Assembly (NCBI GenBank): GCA_018402155.1
Contig: JAGYJG010000001.1
Location: 1,818,501 to 1,882,500 of the forward strand
DNA length: 64,000 nt
Source: Bacteroidia bacterium
GTDB taxonomy: Bacteria; Bacteroidota; Bacteroidia; NS11-12g; UBA9320
Direction: 5' to 3'
Every line of letters begins with the position of its first letter. The first letter of the stretch is position 1. A program made the translations under genes and the position numbers. Shown here piece after piece: positions 29,794 to 38,558 of this stretch. Below the pieces are notes generated by a model, which did no database searches, was not told the origin of the DNA, and saw only the letters and a program-made list of their open reading frames with translations.

Positions 29794-30215
29794 TATTTTT
29801 TATCTACTACGGCTAGCGTCATTCTGCATACATTGATTAAGACTTGCTCATCATTACGGGTTTCTACTTCCCATACTTGGGTACTGCGCCCTAGGTGTAC
29901 GGGTTTGGCTGTGGCGTGCACATACCCATCTTTAGCGCTTTTGAGGTGATTGGTGTTTAACGACAAGCCCAAACATGCTTTGTTTTGGCTACTTACTACC
30001 AAGTTGCCAGCGAGGCTAGCCACATTTTCTGCCAATGCAGCCACAGCACCACCGTGCAACATGCCCAAGGGCTGATGGACTTTACTGTTAACAGGCATGC
30101 GCATAGTCAAAAAATCTTCTCCAAAAGCAGTAACTTCCATTTTTAAGTGTTCTGCCAACGTATTTCTCCCAAGTTTATTTAATTGAGATAAGTTTATAGC
30201 TTTGTAGGGTATCAA
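29793..30215 (-). CDS. Hotdog-fold thioesterase, probable DHNA-CoA thioesterase
   Basis: 140 residues. LGMLHGGAVAALAENVASLAG has the hotdog catalytic pattern HGG followed by Glu, and KSAKDGYVHATAKPVHLGRS follows. It is immediately upstream of menF with a one-base overlap, which supports 1,4-dihydroxy-2-naphthoyl-CoA hydrolysis in menaquinone synthesis (MenI role). Other hotdog substrates cannot be excluded. It is divergent from the histidine phosphatase. Confidence 0.85.
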   Translation of the reverse strand: MIPYKAINLSQLNKLGRNTLAEHLKMEVTAFGEDFLTMRMPVNSKVHQPLGMLHGGAVAALAENVASLAGNLVVSSQNKACLGLSLNTNHLKSAKDGYVHATAKPVHLGRSTQVWEVETRNDEQVLINVCRMTLAVVDKK

Positions 30216-30244
30216 AACGAGTATTTTTTTAATCTTAAATTAAC

Positions 30245-30865
30245 GTGAGTACAAAGAAAACGATTTATCTGATTAGACACGGAGAAACTGACTTTAATAA
30301 ACAAGGTATTATACAAGGAAGTGGAGTAGATAGTGACTTGAATGAGACCGGCCGTAAACAAGCTGAGCAGTTTTATCAAGCCTATCATCACATTCCATTT
30401 GACCGAATATATACCAGCGAATTGAAGCGCACACAGCAAAGTGTGGCGAGTTTTAAGAAAAATGGGCACAGCATAGTGGTAATTCCGGAATTTAATGAAA
30501 TATGTTGGGGCATTTTTGAAGGACAAAAAGGCAATCCAGAAAGTCACAAAATATACCTAGACATGCTAGAAGACTGGAAAGCAGGCCTACTAGATAGGAG
30601 TATAGAAAACGGCGAAACACCCAATGAACTGCAACGAAGACAAAAATATGGATTGAAAAAAATAATGGCTAAAAAAGATGAAAATACAGTTTTGATTTGT
30701 ATGCACGGCAGAGCAATGCGTAGTTTTCTGTGTCTGCTTACAAATACTCCGCTGAAGCAAATGGATGTTTTTAAGCACAATAACCTTTGCCTCTATGTAT
30801 TGGAGTACGACGGCCAAAAATTTGAAATATGCGAGCAAAATAGCACCCAACACCTTTGGATATAA
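30245..30865 (+). CDS. Histidine-phosphatase family (phosphoglycerate-mutase-like)
   Basis: 206 residues, GTG start at 30245. Catalytic YLIRHGETDFNKQG (His near residue 11), Arg in TSELKRTQQS, Glu in NEICWGIFEGQ and the second His in CMHGRAMRSF are all present. Probably a cytoplasmic phosphatase; substrate unknown. It is divergent from the thioesterase, with 29 bases between them. Confidence 0.87.
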   Translation: MSTKKTIYLIRHGETDFNKQGIIQGSGVDSDLNETGRKQAEQFYQAYHHIPFDRIYTSELKRTQQSVASFKKNGHSIVVIPEFNEICWGIFEGQKGNPESHKIYLDMLEDWKAGLLDRSIENGETPNELQRRQKYGLKKIMAKKDENTVLICMHGRAMRSFLCLLTNTPLKQMDVFKHNNLCLYVLEYDGQKFEICEQNSTQHLWI

Positions 30866-30960
30866 GCACAGAGAACGGCGGTTTTTCATTGGCTACAAAA
30901 CATACATAACAAACCCGTGATTTTTTTTTGTGAAGATAATTGACATATTTGAAAGAAACC

Positions 30961-31338
30961 CTAAGCCACACCCTGCCAAATTGCCGAATAAGGCTTTACA
31001 GAACATATACTGGTTTGCACAAAAACCGCGAGTGTATTGGCATCAAAAGTACGCTGCATAGCTACCTCTCGTTCCTCTCTATTGGCAAACCAAACACTGG
31101 TTGCAATCAAATCATCCCAACATGTGCGTACCTCAAAGCCGTAATGTCCTGCCATATTTTTACACCTTGTAAAATTAGTTTGAAAACGCATGTGAACCCG
31201 AAGCACATCTACAAATTTTTCACACTCCCGGGGCGTTTCAAAACTTTTGCTTTGCAGTAATAAAAACTCATTTCCGTCATGCATCTGAAGACGAAACAAA
31301 GAATTGATTTCTTGGATGTAAACTGTTGGTCTTTTCAT
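30961..31338 (-). CDS. DUF1508-like duplicated domain protein
   Basis: 125 residues. Two halves look alike: FRLQMHDGNEFLLLQSKSFE then a helical segment, and YGFEVRTCWDDLIATSVWFA then a helical segment. This is the alternating strand/helix layout of DUF1508 (YegP-type) tandem repeats. The sequence is divergent and the call is tentative. Monocistronic, function unknown. Confidence 0.55.
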   Translation of the reverse strand: MKRPTVYIQEINSLFRLQMHDGNEFLLLQSKSFETPRECEKFVDVLRVHMRFQTNFTRCKNMAGHYGFEVRTCWDDLIATSVWFANREEREVAMQRTFDANTLAVFVQTSICSVKPYSAIWQGVA

Positions 31339-31565
31339 GGTTACTTTTTCGTTAATTCTTGCTTTTTGTTCTTACTATTTGCTAGATACTATTATTGTCA
31401 TTAATTTGATAATAAAATTATCTAACAGTATTTAGTTAAAGTTAAAGAATAATTCTACATTACCAAATCCGTCCTAATTTTTGTATAAAATACTTTTATT
31501 GTGAACATCTTGAAAAGGCTCAGGAGTGCAGTACTTAAATTCGTTAGTTAGTATTGACCAAACTT

Positions 31566-33419
31566 ATGTTCACCAAAAAAAAATACCTTCATTATATTTT
31601 CTTAGCTAGCGCAGTGTCTCTTGTGGCCTCTTGCACACAAAAAAAAAATACCACTACGGCCGCAGATGAGCTTGAAGTAAAAGATACCTCAGAAATAGTA
31701 TTCAAAAAGGTAGATGGCCACACCGCACAACCTATACCTACAAAAATGAGTATGAAAAAAGGTACACAGTATGTATTTAATCGAAACAAAAATCCCTACA
31801 ATCAATCGTATTTTCAAAATCCTTTTGACAGTGCCATCCTCGTGTCAGGGACATTTTGCGAGCTAAGAGGCAATCATTTTCATGCAGGTCTAGACATACG
31901 CACCGGCGGCCAAGAAGGGTGGAAGGTGCTAGCCGCCGCAGATGGATACGTAGAGCGTGTAAAAGTAAGCACAGCTGGGTATGGCAAAGTAGTGTATATA
32001 CGACACCCCAATGGATATACAACCGTGTATGGTCATTTACAGCAATTTAATGGGTCTCTGGCCGATTTTGTAAAAGAAGCCCAGTATGAGAAACGTACGT
32101 TTGAGGTAGATCTTTATCCCCCAAAAGGGGCGCTAAAAATAGTGCAAGGCCAAAATTTTGCACTCAGCGGAAATACCGGTGGAAGCGGCGGACCACACCT
32201 ACACTTTGAAATACGCAACCCACGAGGTCAAAGCACCAACCCACTACTGCACGGACTGAAGGTAAAAGACATCTTGAAACCTGAGATAAAACATGTGAGC
32301 GTATATCTCAGAGATAAAGAAAGCCTCTACACCTCGGGTGCTTACCCTTACACCACATTTAGTAGGTGGAGCAACTACCTTAAAAATAATCAAGCCCTGA
32401 AACTAGCTCCAGGGAACTATAGTTTTGGGCTACACACAGATGACTATTTTACCGACCGAAAGAATGTGCTTGGTATAAACTACTGCTGGCTCACTGCCAA
32501 TGGAGCTTTACTTTACGAGTACCAAATAGAAAAGTTTAATTTTGACCAAGGAAGATACATAAATACACACACTGACCCGTATATCAAGTGGAAAGAAAAC
32601 ACCACTTATTTTAGACTTTTCAAAGAAAGCTACAACCCACTACCCTACTACCGCCAACGACAAAATGGCGAAATACACCTAAAGCACGGAGATAGCGTTC
32701 AAATGAAACTGTATATACAAGACTATGCTGGACTCACCGACTCTGCCATGTGGATAGTGGTAGGCGATACAGCCTCAGTACAGCTCCCAGCTCTCAAAAA
32801 AATGGCCTATACAGAAGAACATCGTGTAAGCGGTGGCGAAACGCTACGTTTTCATGAGTGGACTATTTCTGTACCCAAAAAAGCTGTGTATCACCCCTTT
32901 GATTTTAAACTATACACAAAACCTAACAAGCCAAATATGCTAAGCAAAACCCTGCAGATGCACTATGGATACACCCCTTTACATACCTACATCAATGTAA
33001 GCTACGAAGTGCCAGCCAAGTGGCTGAGCTACGGAGAAAAACTGTGTGCAGTAAGTTTTGACGGTAAAAAAACCTACTACGAAGGGGGCTCTCTCAAAGG
33101 CAACATACTCCATTTCAAAACGCGCTCACTTGGAGAATATGCCATAACATACGACCATCAGATACCAAAAATAACAGCAACCAAATTGGGTAGGCAATTT
33201 CACTTTAAAGTAACTGACGACCTTAGCGGAATAAACCAAATAACCTGCTCTATAAATGATAAATGGATTCTGGCAGAGTACGAACCCAAAACAAATACCG
33301 TAAGTGGCGAGATCCCTGCATGGATAAAAAGTGGGACTTACGACTTTCAACTCAGCGTCACTGACCACAGAAACAACAAGGCAACGTACCTTAAATCTAT
33401 TGCCTTATATCCCCAATAG
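31566..33419 (+). CDS. M23-family metallopeptidase lipoprotein
   Basis: 617 residues from ATG 31566; a TTG four codons upstream is possible. The lipobox is SLVASCTQKK. The M23 (LytM) domain lies at roughly 90-235, with zinc ligands His and Asp in NHFHAGLDIRTGG, then GYGKVVYIRHPNGYTTVYGH and HxH in GGPHLHFEIRNP, so it should be an active endopeptidase of peptidoglycan cross-links. The last ~380 residues are beta-rich with no catalytic motif. Envelope-localised; monocistronic. Confidence 0.9.
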   Translation: MFTKKKYLHYIFLASAVSLVASCTQKKNTTTAADELEVKDTSEIVFKKVDGHTAQPIPTKMSMKKGTQYVFNRNKNPYNQSYFQNPFDSAILVSGTFCELRGNHFHAGLDIRTGGQEGWKVLAAADGYVERVKVSTAGYGKVVYIRHPNGYTTVYGHLQQFNGSLADFVKEAQYEKRTFEVDLYPPKGALKIVQGQNFALSGNTGGSGGPHLHFEIRNPRGQSTNPLLHGLKVKDILKPEIKHVSVYLRDKESLYTSGAYPYTTFSRWSNYLKNNQALKLAPGNYSFGLHTDDYFTDRKNVLGINYCWLTANGALLYEYQIEKFNFDQGRYINTHTDPYIKWKENTTYFRLFKESYNPLPYYRQRQNGEIHLKHGDSVQMKLYIQDYAGLTDSAMWIVVGDTASVQLPALKKMAYTEEHRVSGGETLRFHEWTISVPKKAVYHPFDFKLYTKPNKPNMLSKTLQMHYGYTPLHTYINVSYEVPAKWLSYGEKLCAVSFDGKKTYYEGGSLKGNILHFKTRSLGEYAITYDHQIPKITATKLGRQFHFKVTDDLSGINQITCSINDKWILAEYEPKTNTVSGEIPAWIKSGTYDFQLSVTDHRNNKATYLKSIALYPQ

Positions 33420-33529
33420 AAGACCACCGCAAAGGTGCTGTAAAGGGAAGATAGACTAAAACATGACGTTTATCCGCTATGTTATGGTAAAAAAAATGCA
33501 ATACATACGTCTACCATAAAATCAACACA

Positions 33530-33928
33530 ATGAATACCAAAAATCAACTTATCCGAAATGGAAAAATCGTACTGTTGGGACTTATAGCAAGTGGCTCTGT
33601 ACTTTTTAGCGCTTGCAGCGACAACACAGAACTCGTAGAACCAGACACAAACTCCAACACAATAGATACTGCCAAAGTATTGTATACCCAAGACGTAAAA
33701 ACACTATTGGATGGCAGCTGTGCGTTTTCTGGCTGTCACAATACTGGCTCTGCTGTGGGAAGTTTGGCTACGTATACTAGTGCAAAAAAATTTGCTGAAA
33801 ATGTAAGAATACTAGGTTCTATAAAACACGAAAGCGGATACAGCAAAATGCCAAAAAACGGAACAAAACTAGCAGCAGAAAAAATTGCACGTATAGAAAA
33901 GTGGATTACTGACGGCTATTTGGAATAG
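33530..33928 (+). CDS. Small lipoprotein with cytochrome-c-like CX4CH motif
   Basis: 132 residues with lipobox VLFSACSDN. SCAFSGCHNTG near residue 65 is a Cys-x4-Cys-His heme-attachment-like motif, and a Met in YSKMPKNGT about 47 residues later could be the second ligand. Covalent heme is therefore possible in a small electron-transfer lipoprotein, but the spacing is atypical (CX2CH is canonical). It stands alone with a terminator behind it. Confidence 0.65.
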   Translation: MNTKNQLIRNGKIVLLGLIASGSVLFSACSDNTELVEPDTNSNTIDTAKVLYTQDVKTLLDGSCAFSGCHNTGSAVGSLATYTSAKKFAENVRILGSIKHESGYSKMPKNGTKLAAEKIARIEKWITDGYLE

Positions 33929-33946
33929 GCGCTGTTCCTTTTATAG

Positions 33947-33979
33947 AAGCCCAATCTTGTCAATGGATTAGGCTTTTTT
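33947..33979 (+). terminator. Terminator after the cytochrome-like lipoprotein
   Basis: Stem AAGCCcAATC (33947-33956) with GATTaGGCTT (33966-33975), a 9-base loop and a T run. Confidence 0.75.
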
Positions 33980-34111
33980 CTAAAATTTTTGCCGATCGCT
34001 TTCCGCAATCAAATCACCCCAAATCTCGGCTAGCTCAATAAAATTAAAAAAAATATCTAACCATTTTTTTTGCTTTTAAATCAAATTAACTTAAAAAAAC
34101 AATTAAACCGT

Positions 34112-34216
34112 ATGAAAAAATTCACTTCTCATTTTGCCGCAAGCGTTGTGCACATGTATAATGTAGCTATCGCTCAGAATCACACCAATGGCATCAACTC
34201 TACCCCTATTTACTGA
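34112..34216 (+). pseudogene. Possible stump of a secreted-protein gene
   Basis: 34 codons, MKKFTSHFAASVVHMYNVAI and AQNHTNGINSTP, then stop. It has the form of a signal peptide with cleavage after AIAQ, but hardly any mature protein. It sits beside the IS3 remnant, so a gene may have been truncated by transposition. Chance is possible. Confidence 0.35.
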
Positions 34217-34289
34217 AAGTAAATAGCATTGTCTTCGTACTTAAAATTTCTTGTGGTTAAGGTCTACAAGGTCTGTTCGGTCCTTCATA

Positions 34290-34505
34290 TCCCCAAATTC
34301 TCGCAGTTTTTTTTAAGAAATTGTTCTCTTCTTGTAGTATTCCTGTCTGCTCACAAAGCTTTGATATGTCTACCGGTTTTTCTGCACTGGCGTCCTTCTT
34401 GGTTTATTTTAACAGATCTAAAGTATTTTGTACATTCCCCTTTCCAACGTGATATCGTCACTGAGGAAACATTTTTCTCGTGTTAAATTTAAATTCTTCT
34501 TTAAG
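34290..34505 (-). pseudogene. Degraded IS3-family OrfA remnant
   Basis: On the minus strand three frames together recall an IS3 OrfA: KEEFKFNTRKM (near 34485-34505), VTISRWKGE (34441-34461, matching the usual NQISRWKxEFL), and KPVDISKLCEQTGILQEENNFLKKT (split here: KPVDISKLCEQTG at ~34340-34375 and ILQEENNFLKKT at ~34300-34335). The last is the leucine-zipper end of OrfA, just before an A8 run where IS3 frameshifting normally occurs. Frame changes, stops and missing segments show the copy is dead. The rest of 33980-34666 has no gene except the 34-codon stump at 34112. Confidence 0.5.
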
Positions 34506-34666
34506 TTAGCCCGTGATTTTGTTTTTTGGGAGTGTTACAGGTGTATTTCTGAAAGTAGTCAGGACCTTATATGCCATTAATATACCTCAATTAATGAACT
34601 AAAAAAACTGCCAAATACCGGGCATTATTATCCCTTAATTTGGCCTATAAAATTTTTTATTTGAGT

Positions 34667-35458
34667 TTACTCCCCTCTCATCACAAGCAGAGGAAGCTCT
34701 ACGTGGGCACATATAGTTTTGGTAATACTTCTATTGAAAAGATAGTCGAGCCTGCTGGAGTGTGAATGATAGATACCTAACATTCCTATTTCGTTGGTTT
34801 TGAGGTATTCATTGATACCACTTACTACATTATCATTTCTGATGGTTTCTACGGGTATTTCCAAGGCTCCAACTGAAACCGATCGAGGTGCTTTCTGATT
34901 GTCCTGGGTTAGCACGCGCAACAGAGACACCCGCACGTTTTTTGTATTCATGGCATTAAGCAACATTGCTATATACTTGGCTTTTGGCAGAACGTCTTTC
35001 GCTGTGCAAATAGTCATTTGATGCAACGGTTTCATAGTACTATTTTGAGGAATAGCAAGAACAGGATACGTACAGGTACGCACTACAGATTCGGTAACAG
35101 AACCCATCAACTTATTAGCTATATTGCTTTCTCCTTTGGTTCCCATTACTATGAGCTCTGGCTCTTTTACAAGGCTCACAGCCTCTAGCCAGTCAGCAAG
35201 ATAGCCATGGCGTAAAATTACTTCAGGCTTATCCTTAAAATCTACTAGAATACGGCTTACCAAGCCAGCCATATCTTGCTCAGCATTCTTCATCATAAGA
35301 TCATCTAGCCGGTGCATAGCTCCAGAAGCTGAGCTAGAAGCTTGTTTTACAGTGTGTAAGAGTGCAATATCCAGGTCTTCGTGTTTAAAATTTCGATATA
35401 CATAGGTAATTGCTTCATAGGCGTTTTCAGAAAAATCTGTGGGTATAATTACTTTCAT
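34667..35458 (-). CDS. Universal stress protein, two domains
   Basis: 263 residues. N-terminal VIIPTDFSENA and the ATP-binding G-2x-G-9x-G-S in VMGTKGESNIANKLMGSV mark a full UspA domain, followed by a second, degenerate domain without that motif. Such tandem proteins are cytoplasmic stress or starvation sensors. A second tandem Usp lies 110 bases upstream on the same strand. Confidence 0.9.
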   Translation of the reverse strand: MKVIIPTDFSENAYEAITYVYRNFKHEDLDIALLHTVKQASSSASGAMHRLDDLMMKNAEQDMAGLVSRILVDFKDKPEVILRHGYLADWLEAVSLVKEPELIVMGTKGESNIANKLMGSVTESVVRTCTYPVLAIPQNSTMKPLHQMTICTAKDVLPKAKYIAMLLNAMNTKNVRVSLLRVLTQDNQKAPRSVSVGALEIPVETIRNDNVVSGINEYLKTNEIGMLGIYHSHSSRLDYLFNRSITKTICAHVELPLLVMRGE

Positions 35459-35567
35459 TTTACTAGTTTTTTTATGTTGATATAATTAAAATTTTTGTGC
35501 TGGCAGCGACTAAAATGATTCACTTGTACTGATAAACTAAAAATCGTTTATGCCCACTTTCAACTAT

Positions 35568-36362
35568 TTAGTTATAAATATATAGAGGTATACTGCTCTC
35601 TTTGAGCAATTCTTTGGTTGTACTTTTATGAAACAGTTCTTTAATAAAATTGCGGTCTCTGTGTTTCAAGATGAGTAAACTCGCATCTTCATTATTGATA
35701 TATATTTTCAAGCCTTCTGCCACTGTACTTGCCCATACTGACACCTCACGAATACCACCTTCTTCACAAATTATTTTTTGTGCATATTCGTCTCTTCCTT
35801 GCTCTACGCTTACTACATCTAGTCTGGCTTCGTGCTTTCGCAAAAGTTTGTATGTTTTTTCTAATTCTTTGACTAGCGGCTCTACCTTATCGTTGCCAAA
35901 TACCGCTACATTAAAACCACGGTACACTGCATCCTTGGGTACAGCCAATATGGGTACCAGAGTACTACCTACAACAGCTGCAGTAACACTACCAAGTAGC
36001 GCCTGCATGAAACCCGATTGGCCACTCGTCCCCATCACCACTGTATCTACATCTAGCTCCGTACTTTTTTCGATTATACTATCAGAGCCTAGACCAAAAT
36101 CTGCGTGTATACTTACCTGCACACCATAGCGCTCTACCAATTTTGCAGCCAGTTGTTTTAACTGCACTGTAGTTTTACTACGCTCAGTTTTCATCATAGT
36201 ATCTGCTAGTGTGATGGGTGCATTAGCGTCTATCAAAGGTACGTGCATAGCATGCAAAAGATGCAGCTTTAGATTGTGGTCTTTGCCCCAGGCCGCAGCG
36301 TAGTGTACAGCGTTGGTAGCAGTATCAGAAAAATCGGTAGGTACTAGAATAGATTTTATCAT
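35568..36362 (-). CDS. Universal stress protein, two domains
   Basis: 264 residues from ATG 36362 (MIKSILVPTDFSDTATN); 29 in-frame codons upstream lack Usp sequence. G-2x-G-9x-G-S appears in VMGTSGQSGFMQALLGSV, and the second half is a degenerate Usp domain. With its neighbour at 34667 it belongs to a stress-related group (small Cys protein, rhodanese, REC-Crp regulator, PAS kinase) on the same strand. Confidence 0.9.
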   Translation of the reverse strand: MIKSILVPTDFSDTATNAVHYAAAWGKDHNLKLHLLHAMHVPLIDANAPITLADTMMKTERSKTTVQLKQLAAKLVERYGVQVSIHADFGLGSDSIIEKSTELDVDTVVMGTSGQSGFMQALLGSVTAAVVGSTLVPILAVPKDAVYRGFNVAVFGNDKVEPLVKELEKTYKLLRKHEARLDVVSVEQGRDEYAQKIICEEGGIREVSVWASTVAEGLKIYINNEDASLLILKHRDRNFIKELFHKSTTKELLKESSIPLYIYN

Positions 36363-36619
36363 TATTTTATATTTTAAAATTTTTTGTGTTTCGGGTGCAC
36401 ATGATTGTCCCTTATTTCTTTTTTTGCACTTCAAAGCTATAAAGCGCAAAAAGATGTAACGCTGCGCGGAATCATTATACGCTATGATTTTTAGTAGCCG
36501 TTACTATTTTGGCAAGTTAGTCAAAATAAGATAAAGACACAATGTAAAGCCCCAACACTTGCCATCCTTATATTTGGCTCCAATATCAATGCTCCAATTT
36601 ATGGAGCATGCTGCATACA

Positions 36620-36862
36620 TTAGCTAGATTGCAAAACTTGGGTAATAGCCGATTCTAGTAAAGCTGGCACAGATTTTTTCTCGGCTTTTAAGCTATTAAG
36701 CTGACCTAGATATGCCTGTATCTTTATAGCTCTATCGCTATATAGTCGTTCTACACATTTACTACACATATCACTCTTTGGTTTGGAGCAGCTGCGAGGA
36801 ACTACTTTTTCTAAATTGAGTATTAACTCATTAATTTCGGTGCGTTTTTTGACAGTAGTCAT
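36620..36862 (-). CDS. Small Cys-containing protein, unknown
   Basis: 80 residues. SCSKPKSDMCSKCVERLYSD supplies three Cys in a C-x8-C-x2-C pattern, possibly a zinc or redox site. The rest is helical. No family recognised. It lies between the Usp genes and the rhodanese, same strand. No gene is visible in 36863-37141. Confidence 0.55.
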   Translation of the reverse strand: MTTVKKRTEINELILNLEKVVPRSCSKPKSDMCSKCVERLYSDRAIKIQAYLGQLNSLKAEKKSVPALLESAITQVLQSS

Positions 36863-37141
36863 AATTTTGATTTGATAATTTTTTGTTTCAATTTAAATTT
36901 TTTGCGCTTTTTACAATTCGATTGGTTTCTGACTCATATAGGCACTTAAGCGGTATTTAGGGGGCAGATATGGCTACTCTGTCATTGTATCATTTTGCAC
37001 AAAGCGCTATAGACAGGCTCAGCGAGTGGATTATTAAGTTTGTGGTATAGTGGGGTCTCTGTTTTTTTGCTCGGTGATTATTGGCAGTTGGTTTGTCCAC
37101 TTGCACATGGCCTGTCATCCATAAAAAAACTAGCCTAGAGA

Positions 37142-37459
37142 TTACACTATGCGTATATCGATGCATTCCTTAATTCCTTTTGTTAGATTATACAAACTCT
37201 CAAAGCCCATTTCTGCAAGTTTACGTGCAGCTAACTTGGTACGCGTGCCATCTGTGCAGTATAAAAAGAGTTTCGTATTTCTATTTGATACAGAAAAATA
37301 CCCAACAAAGCGCTGAGACATCAGATCAACATTCTCCGCATTTGGTAGATGACCTTTATCAAAATCTTCTGTTTTACGAACATATGCAAGCCTACCTTCA
37401 GCGTTGTGACAAAGTTTGTAAAATTCCTCTAGATTTGATATGTATTTAACCCGGTGCAA
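37142..37459 (-). CDS. Rhodanese-like single-domain protein
   Basis: 105 residues. LAYVRKTEDFDKGHLPNAEN is the usual CH2A-type motif (here AYVRKTEDF replacing the common DVR) and LYCTDGTRTKLAARKLAEMG has the catalytic Cys loop CTDGTRT. A sulfurtransferase or persulfide-handling role is likely. Located 86 bases from the REC-Crp regulator end, same strand. Confidence 0.85.
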   Translation of the reverse strand: MHRVKYISNLEEFYKLCHNAEGRLAYVRKTEDFDKGHLPNAENVDLMSQRFVGYFSVSNRNTKLFLYCTDGTRTKLAARKLAEMGFESLYNLTKGIKECIDIRIV

Positions 37460-37544
37460 CGTGTGTGAGCTCCATTGAAATACAAATGTGCAGCACAGCG
37501 AAAGAGATTTTACTGACCATACATAGGCCAGACTATGATATTTA

Positions 37545-38558
37545 TCAGAAAGGGGCGTTTTTTAGTTTTTCGTATTCTAAAATAGTGATTTCGCTAGCAT
37601 TCACTCTCACATAGCCCGCATTTTTAAACTCAGTGAGCATTCGTATGGCTGTTTCTACCGAGGTGCCAGCCATGGTAGCTATAAGATCTCGCGGCACATT
37701 TATACCCCTATTTTGCTCGTTGGCATATACGTCATGAAGAGCTAACAGAGAATTTGCAACACGTTTTCGAACGCTCTCGTAGGCTAGTTCTAGTATTTTT
37801 TTTTCTTTTAAACGTATGTTTTTTGACAGCAATTTCAAGAATTTTCCGCTCACTTCAGCACTAGCAGAAAGTAGTCGTCTAAAATCTGCAATAGGAATTT
37901 GCCATATCACACAGTCTTCCATTGCCTCTGCTGCTTCCCCATGTCGTTGTTCTTCTAAGGCTCCCCAATAGCCAAAAAAATCATCATTTTTACAGAGCTC
38001 TAGAACCATTTCTTTACCCTCTTTATTCATATTAGTTATTTTCACTTTACCGCTACGTACAAAGTGTACAAAGCTTGTCGTGTCTCCCTCTTGGTAAATA
38101 AATTGTTTGGAGCTAAAAGACTTTACTTTCTTATGCAAAAAAAGATCTTCGAAAGTAATGCCTTTCAAAGGCTTATTGGTGTTACTACTTTTCTTCAACC
38201 TATTTTCTATAGCCTGCAGCAAGACGGTTTCTTCAAAAGGTTTGGTAATATAGTCATCTGCGCCAAGGGACATTCCCCTCCTAAAATCAGATTGTTCTGC
38301 TTTGGCTGTCAAAAATATGAATGGGATATGCAATGTTTCTCTGTGTTGACCTAAAATGTGGAGTACCCCATGACCGTCTAACCCTGGCATCATAATATCG
38401 CACAGTATAAGATCCGGTAGATGCTCTAGTGCCATTTTTATACCTTGCTTACCGTTTTTGGCTGCATAAGTTTGGTATCCACATAGCGATAGAAGTTCAG
38501 CTATATTTTCTCTGATGTCTGTATTATCTTCTATAATTAACAGCTTACTCGTATTCAT
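37545..38558 (-). CDS. Response regulator fused to Crp/Fnr-type regulator
   Basis: 337 residues. Receiver domain 5-120 with phosphoacceptor Asp54 in LILCDIMMPG, Thr84 and Lys106. A cyclic-nucleotide-binding fold follows at about 130-235 (FIYQEGDTTSFVHFVRSGKV) and a Crp-type HTH at about 265-325 (VPRDLIATMAGTSVETAIRML). No Cys cluster for an Fe-S site is seen. It thus combines FixJ-like receipt and FixK-like DNA binding in one chain. The start overlaps the kinase end by 14 bases, so the pair is a two-component system. Confidence 0.92.
   Translation of the reverse strand: MNTSKLLIIEDNTDIRENIAELLSLCGYQTYAAKNGKQGIKMALEHLPDLILCDIMMPGLDGHGVLHILGQHRETLHIPFIFLTAKAEQSDFRRGMSLGADDYITKPFEETVLLQAIENRLKKSSNTNKPLKGITFEDLFLHKKVKSFSSKQFIYQEGDTTSFVHFVRSGKVKITNMNKEGKEMVLELCKNDDFFGYWGALEEQRHGEAAEAMEDCVIWQIPIADFRRLLSASAEVSGKFLKLLSKNIRLKEKKILELAYESVRKRVANSLLALHDVYANEQNRGINVPRDLIATMAGTSVETAIRMLTEFKNAGYVRVNASEITILEYEKLKNAPF

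Noticed and set aside
34229-34486. 85-codon plus-strand frame
   Set aside because: It is the antisense of the IS3 remnant and has no known motif.
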